From: Candidatus Thorarchaeota archaeon
Lineage (GTDB): Archaea > Asgardarchaeota > Thorarchaeia > Thorarchaeales > Thorarchaeaceae
Length of the DNA: 37,692 nucleotides
Direction: 5' to 3'
Assembly (NCBI GenBank): GCA_019894665.1
Contig: JAGXOC010000011.1
Coordinates: 1-37,692, forward strand
Positions within the stretch are counted from its first letter, which is position 1, and the number at the start of each line of letters is the position of its first letter. Under the pieces are notes generated by a model. It searched no databases. It had not been told where the DNA came from and saw nothing but the letters and a program-made list of their open reading frames with translations. Position numbers and translations under genes: made by a program. Of the stretch, positions 32,740-37,692 are shown in pieces.

Positions 32740-33213
32740 TTACTCAGACTCTTCTTTGACATCTTCCTCATCAATGTCTTCGTCATAAGTGTACAAGTCT
32801 TCTAGGTCTTCGCTGATTTTTTCTGATTCAGGCTCATCTTCAACGACTTCTAGCTCAGGCTCCTTTTCTACTACTTCAAGCTCTGGCTCTTCGTCAACTA
32901 CCTCGAGCTCGGGTTTCTCTTCTTCTACCTCAAGCTCTGTATCGTCGTCAAAGACCTCAAGTTCAGGTTCGTCTTCAATAACCTCAAGTTCTTCGTCTTT
33001 CTTCTTGGGTTTCTTTGTTGGCTTAGCCTTCTTTTTCTTCTTCTCAGCTGAAACCTGTATCACTGGAGCGACGGTGGTCTTCCGCTTGACTTTCATTAGA
33101 CTTATTCTAGCAGCACGGAGTTTCCGCATCTTCCTGAAGTCGATCTGCTGTGGATTCTGGGTCTTTCTGAGACGAGTCAGTTCAATTTTGATGGTCTTTT
33201 CCTTGTTTACCAT
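32740..33213 (-). CDS. Polyampholyte repeat protein
   Basis: A 157-aa protein of strongly opposed charge. Residues 1-50 are basic and helical (RKMRKLRAARISLMKVKRK), residues 57-72 are a Lys-rich stretch (EKKKKKAKPTKKPKKK), and residues 75-128 are six tandem 9-residue acidic units ending in an acidic tail. No fold or enzyme motif is visible. The charge split suggests nucleic-acid or ribosome contact at one end and a chaperone-like acidic tail at the other. ATG 33213 follows ACGGTGATATGAT, and TTATAAAA at 33252-33259 may be its box A. Expressed in all probability; function unknown. Confidence 0.72.
   Translation of the reverse strand: MVNKEKTIKIELTRLRKTQNPQQIDFRKMRKLRAARISLMKVKRKTTVAPVIQVSAEKKKKKAKPTKKPKKKDEELEVIEDEPELEVFDDDTELEVEEEKPELEVVDEEPELEVVEKEPELEVVEDEPESEKISEDLEDLYTYDEDIDEEDVKEESE
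32830..32991 (-). repeat. Six tandem 9-residue acidic repeats
   Basis: Within the polyampholyte gene, 27-bp units encode ELEV followed by four variable acidic residues and usually Pro: ELEVIEDEP, ELEVFDDDT, ELEVEEEKP, ELEVVDEEP, ELEVVEKEP, ELEVVEDEP. The units differ slightly in DNA, so the array is not a fresh slippage product, but copy number may vary between strains. Confidence 0.8.
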
Positions 33214-33251
33214 ATCATATCACCGTCGCGTTCACAGCGTCACTTTGTGAT

Positions 33252-33259
33252 TGTTTTAT
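33252..33259 (-). promoter_or_regulatory. Box A of the polyampholyte gene
   Basis: TTATAAAA on the minus strand is about 42 bp before the ATG at 33213, placing a transcription start near 33230 with a short leader containing ACGGTGAT. Confidence 0.5.
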
Positions 33260-33348
33260 AACTGTGTCGACACCCCAGTAAGAGAAGCCTTTTCTTCTAC
33301 ATCGTTTGTGCAAATGACGTGCAATTCAAATCTGTGGATGGTGGAACC

Positions 33349-33870
33349 ATGAGCAAGAAGAAAGAACGTAAGATGACCAGCATTCGTTTTAGGATTGACA
33401 CAAGTCTACTGGACCGAATTGATCAGATTGCAGGTGAGCGAGGTCGTCAGAAATACATACACGACGCAATCGTCTGGAGATTAGATGAGGAGTTACCCCC
33501 CGTTGTGTACGATCTAGTTCAAGATGTAGAAGCACTAAAAGCACGAGTAGAACATCTTGAGAGTTCACGCGCCACAAGTGTTCAATTGGGTGAACTTAAT
33601 GATGTTGCTCGCAATGAGCTTTGTAGTGACGAACTAGATAGGAAACTACTCGCATATTTCATCAAAACTGAAGGCGCAACAACCCCAGAGATTGCTGAAG
33701 GTCTTCTTGGGAATTCCGACAAACGCAGAACTGTTCTTGACCGAATTGATCGGTTGAACAATCGTGCGCAGAAACTCTTTGGTGCCCCTCTTCTAGAGTA
33801 CAAGAAAGGGTTTGTCAAGAACAAACGTGGCGCCTGGTGGATTACTGGTCTTGAGTATATAATTGTCTGA
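33349..33870 (+). CDS. RHH-winged-helix regulator
   Basis: A 173-aa protein with two DNA-binding modules: an N-terminal ribbon-helix-helix-like domain (TSIRFRIDTSLLDRID, then RQKYIHDAIVWRL), a coiled coil (VEALKARVEHLESS), and a C-terminal winged helix (about 92-173) with ATTPEIAEGLLGNSDKRR as the recognition helix pattern and a WWITGLEYI wing end. It probably acts as a dimeric transcription factor. ATG 33349 is preferred over the in-frame ATG 33319. It lies just upstream of tRNA-Arg(CCG). The target is unknown. Confidence 0.72.
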   Translation: MSKKKERKMTSIRFRIDTSLLDRIDQIAGERGRQKYIHDAIVWRLDEELPPVVYDLVQDVEALKARVEHLESSRATSVQLGELNDVARNELCSDELDRKLLAYFIKTEGATTPEIAEGLLGNSDKRRTVLDRIDRLNNRAQKLFGAPLLEYKKGFVKNKRGAWWITGLEYIIV

Positions 33871-33881
33871 TTTAGTAACTC

Positions 33882-33887
33882 TTTAAA
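33882..33887 (+). promoter_or_regulatory. Box A of tRNA-Arg(CCG)
   Basis: TTTAAA at 33882-33887 is centred 26 bp before the first tRNA base, the normal spacing of archaeal box A. The second tRNA has TATAAG at the same distance. Confidence 0.6.
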
Positions 33888-33910
33888 GAACGCAACTGTG
33901 ACTTGTCCTT

Positions 33911-33988
33911 GGGGCCGTAGTCTAGCCTGGATAAGGCACCAGCCTCCGGAGTTGGTAATCCCCGGTTCAAATCCGGGCGGTCCCGCCA
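33911..33988 (+). tRNA. tRNA-Arg (anticodon CCG)
   Basis: A 78-nt tRNA including encoded CCA. The acceptor stem GGGGCCG pairs with CGGTCCC (one G-U), discriminator is G, D-stem GTCT/AGGC with A20 (an Arg identity base), anticodon stem CCAGC/GTTGG, loop CTCCGGA with anticodon CCG at 33946-33948, and T-arm CCCGG-TTCAAAT-CCGGG. It reads CGG codons. It is almost identical to the tRNA at 34340. Confidence 0.97.
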
Positions 33989-34056
33989 TTCTTTTCGACC
34001 TCTCGGAGTTTAAATAACCTCAATTTGCAGTGTATTGTGAAAGTGAGGTTAATCAC

Positions 34057-34263
34057 ATGAGTTTCTTACATGGACGGGGCGCATCCACAGACCGCGTTGT
34101 GAGCAGGTTTACTAAGTATCTCAATGGTCCAATGGGTAGATCTGTACTTGAGAATCTAGAAGAGGGTGAACACTTCATCCTACAGACTTCAGATCATACC
34201 TTCCGTGTGACCAAAAGGAGAGGTCGTGCAGTGGTGGAGATTCTTCAACCACAACTTGCTTGA
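34057..34263 (+). CDS. Small hypothetical protein between two tRNA-Arg genes
   Basis: A 68-aa basic protein (MSFLHGRGASTDRVV to VVEILQPQLA), possibly nucleic-acid binding from its charge and a KRRGRAVVE stretch; there is no motif I can name. ATG 34057 follows GAGGTTAATCAC, a good ribosome-binding site; an earlier in-frame start exists at 34030. It lies between the near-identical tRNA-Arg genes. Confidence 0.6.
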   Translation: MSFLHGRGASTDRVVSRFTKYLNGPMGRSVLENLEEGEHFILQTSDHTFRVTKRRGRAVVEILQPQLA

Positions 34264-34310
34264 TCTCTACACCCCACAAGCCAATAATTGTGGTTTCACA
34301 ACGAAGACTC

Positions 34311-34316
34311 TATAAG
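34311..34316 (+). promoter_or_regulatory. Box A of tRNA-Arg(GCG)
   Basis: TATAAG at 34311-34316 is 27 bp before the second tRNA, matching the spacing at the first tRNA gene. Confidence 0.6.
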
Positions 34317-34339
34317 TTCAATTAGGCCCCCCGTTGAAC

Positions 34340-34417
34340 GGGGCCGTAGTCTAGCCTGGATAAGGCACCAGCCTGCGGAGTTGGTAATCCCCGGTTCGAA
34401 TCCGGGCGGTCCCGCCA
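34340..34417 (+). tRNA. tRNA-Arg (anticodon GCG)
   Basis: A 78-nt tRNA with encoded CCA and the same stems as the tRNA at 33911. Only two bases differ: anticodon base 34 is G (GCG, 34375-34377), and one T-loop base is G (TTCGAAT). It reads CGC and, by wobble, CGU. Together the two cover part of the CGN box. Confidence 0.97.
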
Positions 34418-34530
34418 TTTCTTTTCCATTATTTCCAAGTCTTTACTCGACAAGAAGCTTAAATGCTGCAATAAAATCGACAACGCATAAGTGGAAAGAA
34501 TACTTTCCGCGCATCCGAGAGATCTTCAAT

Positions 34531-35658
34531 ATGCAATTCACACCGCAGAGATTAGACAAAGTGCATCGAGCTATGCGTAGAGAAGAGATTGATGCATTAC
34601 TCGTCACCCGAAGGCAGGACGTACAGTACCTGACCGGCTACCGGTATAGGGGTGTGAATGTACCGATTGGTTGCTTGATCACTGAGGATCATCAACCACA
34701 ACTGGTTCTTCCTGATAAACAGGAGTTGACCATCTCTCGAGAATCAATGATGGCCAAGGTACGACCATTCGATGAAACAACTTTCGAGGACTGGTCGCGA
34801 GCTTCTGGTTTAGCTTTCTGGGACCAGATTACAGGGATTCTGAAGGAGATTGGTCTGACTGGCAGTATGATTGGGTTGCAGCATGATCGGCTTTCAGTCC
34901 GCGAGTTCGAGAAGCTGAAACAAGCACTACCTGAAGCTGGATTCAAAGATTTCTCCCCAAGTCTGTGGAAGCTGAGACACATTAAGGATGCTGCAGAGAT
35001 TGATGCAATACGCCAGGCTGTGAATATTGGAGAGATTGGCATTCGAACTGCTCTTGAAGTCGTTGCGACAAGTAAGTCAGAGGAAGAGGCTTCGCTGGAG
35101 ATTGAATCAGCGATGAGAGGAGCTGGAGGTCAACAACGCGGAATTAGGGCGGCAGTTCTATCAGGAGAACGAGCCCATCTTCCTTTTACAGAGCCTAGAG
35201 CATCGAGAATCAGTGGTACTGATCTTGTGGTTTTGGACATAACTGTGAGTCATTCTGGATATTTCGGAGAAGTTGCAAGAACTATCCATCTTGGCAAACC
35301 ATCCGACAAACAGAGAAAACTCTTCGAGTACGTGATTAATGCAGCACGGGTGTTAGAAAAGAGGCTCAAACCTGCGGCGCAGATCAAGGATGTAGCAGAG
35401 AAGACCCTGAAGAAGTTGGGAAAGAGTTTCCCGCCTGGTACTATTGTTCAACCACTAGGCAACTCAATTGGTCTCGATCTCTATGAACCACCCTACATTG
35501 TGCCTGAGGTTGAATATTCTCTAAGGGAAGGAATGGTATTCTCAATACATCCAAATGGATTTGCAGCTGGTGTGGGTACTGCCAAGATTGCTGATGTTGT
35601 GGTAATAACTGAGGATGGATGTGAGAATCTCACATCTTTAGCTCGTGAGACTATGTGA
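34531..35658 (+). CDS. M24-family peptidase homologue, metal site missing
   Basis: A 375-aa protein of the M24 (Xaa-Pro dipeptidase/creatinase) fold: an N-terminal Creatinase_N-like domain (1-140) and a pita-bread domain (about 150-375). Asp236 (VLDITVSHSGYFGE) is kept, but the second Asp is Glu247, the GHGIGL His is Asn311, the HE motif is Tyr318-Glu, the EP motif is His340-Pro, and the RIED Glu is Ala354. Nearly all metal ligands are lost, so this is probably a non-peptidase pseudoenzyme. The ORF continues upstream through the tRNA at 34340, so the true start is ATG 34531 (MQFTPQRLDK). Confidence 0.82.
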   Translation: MQFTPQRLDKVHRAMRREEIDALLVTRRQDVQYLTGYRYRGVNVPIGCLITEDHQPQLVLPDKQELTISRESMMAKVRPFDETTFEDWSRASGLAFWDQITGILKEIGLTGSMIGLQHDRLSVREFEKLKQALPEAGFKDFSPSLWKLRHIKDAAEIDAIRQAVNIGEIGIRTALEVVATSKSEEEASLEIESAMRGAGGQQRGIRAAVLSGERAHLPFTEPRASRISGTDLVVLDITVSHSGYFGEVARTIHLGKPSDKQRKLFEYVINAARVLEKRLKPAAQIKDVAEKTLKKLGKSFPPGTIVQPLGNSIGLDLYEPPYIVPEVEYSLREGMVFSIHPNGFAAGVGTAKIADVVVITEDGCENLTSLARETM

Positions 35659-36183
35659 TCAGGTGGAGTGCTGCCATCTCTTCAGTTTCATAAAGATCTG
35701 TGTGATGGTTTCAGCTCGAATCGTGTGTTTCTCAACCTCTTCCCTTGAGATTTCTCTTATCTGAGCAGCTGGCGCGCCAGAGCTAAGAGTTCTGGGTGGA
35801 ATCACAATATTTGGAGGGACAATACTTCCTGGTGCTAATGATACACCTTCTCCTAGAGTGGCTCCATCAAAAACAACACATCCCTCTCCAATATTCACGC
35901 TATCTCCAATGTAGACTCCATGGACTGCCGTTGCAGTAGAAATAATGACGTTGTTGCCAATGATTGCAGGATTTTCCTCATTATGAGCATGAATGACAAC
36001 ACTGTCTTGAATACATGTGTTCTCACCAATACGGACTGAGGCTTGGTCGCCCCTAATTACCGCTCCTGGCCAAATGCTGGCTCCTGCACCTATCTCAACA
36101 TCCCCTACTATGGTCGCTTGGGGGCTAACATAGGCATGGGCATCAATCTTTGGACTCTTATCACCAAATGGTAGTACTGGCAA
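35659..36183 (-). CDS. Gamma-carbonic anhydrase-like hexapeptide-repeat protein
   Basis: A left-handed beta-helix protein (about 174 aa) of the gamma-carbonic anhydrase/YrdA type, with hexapeptide repeats and a C-terminal helix. Conserved IRGD (Arg44, Asp46), IQD (Gln59) and the first His (VVIHAH) are present, and His88 (AVHG) is kept, but the usual GH between them is Ser-Thr (IISTATAVHG). One of the three zinc His is therefore missing, and carbonic anhydrase activity is doubtful. The TTG at 36183 is chosen for GAGGTGTTATAC just before it, a box A (TTTTATAT) at 36229-36236 and the family length; the ORF runs on to 36297, into the thioredoxin gene. Confidence 0.78.
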   Translation of the reverse strand: MPVLPFGDKSPKIDAHAYVSPQATIVGDVEIGAGASIWPGAVIRGDQASVRIGENTCIQDSVVIHAHNEENPAIIGNNVIISTATAVHGVYIGDSVNIGEGCVVFDGATLGEGVSLAPGSIVPPNIVIPPRTLSSGAPAAQIREISREEVEKHTIRAETITQIFMKLKRWQHST

Positions 36184-36228
36184 GTATAACACCTCTATTC
36201 TGTCTGGAATAACACCCGTCGCGCAGTC

Positions 36229-36236
36229 ATATAAAA
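36229..36236 (-). promoter_or_regulatory. Box A of the beta-helix protein gene
   Basis: TTTTATAT on the minus strand lies about 50 bp before TTG 36183, giving a transcription start near 36207 and a leader with the GAGGTG ribosome-binding site. This places the promoter downstream of all earlier in-frame starts and supports the short protein. Confidence 0.55.
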
Positions 36237-36259
36237 TATCATGCGACTTGTAGGTTTGA

Positions 36260-36634
36260 TTAAATGTCGCCCAAAAAGAATCTAACCACGGCTTCATAAT
36301 GCTCTGCAGGTCTTAGCCCAATCAATCGGTCAAGTACCTTTTTCTCCCCCGTCTTTTGATGTTCAATCTCATATTTGGCAGGCTCGCCATCAAAGTAGAT
36401 CAGAACACATGGTATCGCGTGGATTTCATTGTCCATTGCAAATTGGCGATAGTCTTGCGTGTTCACCTTCAAAAATCTGACTACGGACTTATCAGTATAC
36501 TTCTCTTCGAGCTCTTCAAGAATGGGGGTCAATGCTTTGCAAGGTTGGCACCATTCGGCCCAGGTATCAACAAATAGGAGTCTTGTCTCCTTCATTGCCT
36601 GCTCAACATCATCGGGTGACGCGTCATCGACCAT
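36260..36634 (-). CDS. Thioredoxin (WCQPC)
   Basis: A 124-aa thioredoxin with the CxxC site WCQPC (Cys29, Cys32), a cis-Pro loop (IHAIPC) and the family's DTW strand. Start ATG 36634 lines up exactly with the paralogue at 36752 (both begin MVDD and have the site at the same residue), so a longer GTG start at 36676 is less likely. The WCQPC centre and the extra Cys after cis-Pro suggest a different redox potential from its neighbour. Cytosolic disulfide reductase, partner unknown. Confidence 0.88.
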   Translation of the reverse strand: MVDDASPDDVEQAMKETRLLFVDTWAEWCQPCKALTPILEELEEKYTDKSVVRFLKVNTQDYRQFAMDNEIHAIPCVLIYFDGEPAKYEIEHQKTGEKKVLDRLIGLRPAEHYEAVVRFFLGDI

Positions 36635-36710
36635 GGGTTTTTGGAAGATTGGCAGGCTATGAATCTTACCTGACACGCACTCAGAGTTTCAGGTCAGTAC
36701 AAAATGAGAT

Positions 36711-36744
36711 TTTCCCGCAAGGAAGAATATCTTCCTCGGGGAAA
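36711..36744 (-). terminator. Strong hairpin between two thioredoxin genes
   Basis: TTTCCC (36711-36716) pairs with GGGAAA (36739-36744), and AGGAAGA (36720-36726) with TCTTCCT (36730-36736), around an ATA loop with a small internal bulge. This 13-bp structure lies just past the stop of the 36752 thioredoxin gene and upstream of the 36634 start, so it probably ends or attenuates that transcript. Confidence 0.5.
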
Positions 36745-36751
36745 TAGTAAA

Positions 36752-37114
36752 TTATGCAGCTTCTTCAGCAAGAAGATTGTCTGCAATCTGTTCATAAACT
36801 TCTGGTGGCATCACACCAACCAGCTTGTCCATCTTTTTGCCTGCTCCGTCGTCAAAGACAACTCTCTTGCCTTCAGAGTACACTAGAACACTGGGAACGC
36901 CTGTAATTTGATTCTCCATTGAGAATTCGCGGTTTTGATCCACGTCTAATTTGACTACCTTTAGTCCTTTGTTTCCGTACTTTTCCTGAAGTTCTTCAAG
37001 GATTGGGCTCAATGTTCGGCAAGGTCCACACCATGTGGCCCAAGCGTCAACGAATACAACTTTGTGGTCTTCGATGATTTTCGGAATTTCATTGGAATTA
37101 ATGTCATCAACCAT
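36752..37114 (-). CDS. trxA: Thioredoxin (WCGPC)
   Basis: A typical thioredoxin of 120 aa: FVDAWATWCGPCRTLSPI with Cys29 and Cys32, a VDVDQN strand, and a cis-Pro in TGVPSVLVY. It reduces disulfides in the cytosol, with a thioredoxin reductase that is not in this window. ATG 37114 follows GGGAGATAATCACA. A box A (TTTATAAC) and an inverted repeat lie upstream, and a hairpin follows the stop. Paralogue of the thioredoxin at 36260. Confidence 0.93.
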   Translation of the reverse strand: MVDDINSNEIPKIIEDHKVVFVDAWATWCGPCRTLSPILEELQEKYGNKGLKVVKLDVDQNREFSMENQITGVPSVLVYSEGKRVVFDDGAGKKMDKLVGVMPPEVYEQIADNLLAEEAA

Positions 37115-37147
37115 TGTGATTATCTCCCGTCTCCGGCACGAGTCGGT

Positions 37148-37178
37148 TGTGCATTTTCATTGCACATCCGTTATAAAC
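37148..37178 (-). promoter_or_regulatory. Thioredoxin promoter with operator-like repeat
   Basis: TTTATAAC (box A, about 37170-37178 on the minus strand) is followed at once by TGTGCA-N7-TGCACA (37148-37166), which reaches the predicted transcription start. A repressor bound there would block RNA polymerase, so this is a candidate operator for the WCGPC thioredoxin gene. Confidence 0.45.
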
Positions 37179-37276
37179 TTGTTGTTTGCACCTTGGTGTT
37201 TTTTAGTACAGGTCAGTGCCAAAGTTTGATAAGCGGCAGTCTATGGACTTGATTTCTAGATACCTCGGTGATTATT

Positions 37277-37692
37277 ATGCCCGTTCTTCACTGTCCAAAA
37301 TGTGGTTCTCGCCTGGACTTCCACAAAGGCGGCGACATCTGGACTGTGACATGTTCTTCTTGCAATGCAGAAGTATCGGTTGGCGGTAGGAAGGTTGACC
37401 TCTTTGACGCCTATGAGGCATACACAGCTCAGATTCAAGCAGGCACTGCGTCAGCAATGACTGACGATCGAAAGAAGAAGTATCTTGGCACAGGGGTTGA
37501 CACACCAAGGAAGAAACGTCGAACTCTGGACCCAAGCTCTCGGATTCAGTCCAAAGAAGCCATCACACAATTGGTGAATGAGGGTGGATCTGAGCTGGAT
37601 GGGCTTTCGGAGCCGATTAGAAAACTACTCATTAGTGGCCGAGACTATCTTGTCAAGTATCAGCTCATGCCGGCTTCAGATGCTGAATACGG
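37277..37692 (+). CDS. Zinc-ribbon protein, cut by the window end
   Basis: A reading frame from ATG 37277, after CTCGGTGATTATT, stays open to the last base (138 codons, no stop). It opens with a zinc ribbon, CPKCGSRLDFH then CSSCNAEVSV, followed by a polar stretch with RKKKYLGTG, RKKRRTLDP and an end rich in helix formers. The ribbon and basic stretch suggest nucleic-acid work, but the rest of the protein lies outside and the family cannot be named. Confidence 0.75.
   Translation, partial: MPVLHCPKCGSRLDFHKGGDIWTVTCSSCNAEVSVGGRKVDLFDAYEAYTAQIQAGTASAMTDDRKKKYLGTGVDTPRKKRRTLDPSSRIQSKEAITQLVNEGGSELDGLSEPIRKLLISGRDYLVKYQLMPASDAEY

Noticed and set aside
32789-33250. Ser/Thr-rich plus-strand ORF
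   Set aside because: It is the antisense reading of the acidic repeats of the polyampholyte gene; the repeated Ser codons mirror Glu codons.
33582-33989. Minus-strand ORF beginning MAGPPGFEPGI across tRNA-Arg
   Set aside because: This protein-like start is a well-known artefact of reading a tRNA gene on the opposite strand; it also overlaps the RHH-wHTH gene.
34288-34530. N-terminal extension of the M24 homologue
   Set aside because: The frame runs through tRNA-Arg(GCG) by chance; the family's first conserved residues begin at ATG 34531.
36184-36297. Long start of the gamma-carbonic anhydrase-like gene
   Set aside because: The segment overlaps the thioredoxin end and includes the box A; TTG 36183 has a ribosome-binding site and gives the family length.
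1-37692. Insertion sequences, integrases or phage genes
   Set aside because: I looked for transposase, integrase and structural phage motifs in the translated genes and found none; the window looks like ordinary chromosomal backbone.

Overview
This window is archaeal. It encodes the large subunit of the archaeal/eukaryotic primase (PriL), ABCE1/Rli1, an archaeal-type triosephosphate isomerase, an archaeal class I fructose-bisphosphate aldolase next to the bifunctional FBP aldolase/phosphatase, an OGG1-type glycosylase, and two tRNA-Arg genes with encoded CCA. Box A (TATA-like) elements sit about 26-30 bp before many starts. Ribosome-binding sites of the GGTGAT/GAGGTGAT type match the conserved archaeal 16S 3' end and often precede TTG or GTG starts. 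Gene content and moderate base composition fit an Asgard (for example Thorarchaeota-like) or euryarchaeal genome; the lineage is inference only. There is no rRNA, CRISPR array, insertion sequence or integrase.

Layout. 0-5 kb: HAD hydrolase, soluble TPR protein, membrane-anchored TPR protein, metallo-beta-lactamase-fold hydrolase, a frameshifted DUF3795 gene, then a thioredoxin-like gene and a methyltransferase behind a promoter with overlapping inverted repeats. 5-7.9 kb: zinc ribbon + priL, converging with ogg and mobB. 8-15.7 kb: a four-gene cassette, ATPase / FtsX-type permease / paralogous permease / ATPase with a C-terminal zinc ribbon. 15.7-20.5 kb: Toprim protein and alcohol dehydrogenase; OsmC; then a tightly packed minus-strand operon of YkgJ-type Cys-cluster protein, PHP phosphoesterase, amidohydrolase and Mut7-C ribonuclease, with a candidate C/D-box sRNA upstream. 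20.6-24.8 kb: a membrane protein that may start at ATT, rli1, an intact zinc-binding protein with a decayed paralogue beside it, and uridine phosphorylase. 24.9-31.8 kb: central carbon genes (class I aldolase, fbp, tpiA) mixed with parvulin, an MDR oxidoreductase, a ribbon-helix-helix regulator, an SCP2-like protein and a DUF89 phosphatase. 31.8-36.3 kb: NIF3-, M24-peptidase- and gamma-carbonic-anhydrase-family proteins that all lack expected metal ligands, plus a polyampholyte repeat protein, an RHH-wHTH regulator and the two tRNA-Arg genes. 36.2-37.7 kb: two thioredoxins and the start of a zinc-ribbon protein cut by the window edge.

Working together: fba, fbp and tpiA cover the triose-phosphate/FBP segment of glycolysis and gluconeogenesis, and fbp has its own promoter region. 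The ABC/FtsX cassette looks like a paired exporter or mechanotransmission system. Several redox proteins (three thioredoxin-fold proteins, OsmC, MDR enzymes) recur. Nothing proves a wholly new system. The strongest candidates for follow-up are the duplicated ABC/FtsX cassette with its zinc-ribbon ATPase, the sRNA candidate, the Rli1 with a missing Fe-S cysteine, and the group of metal-site-defective enzyme homologues.
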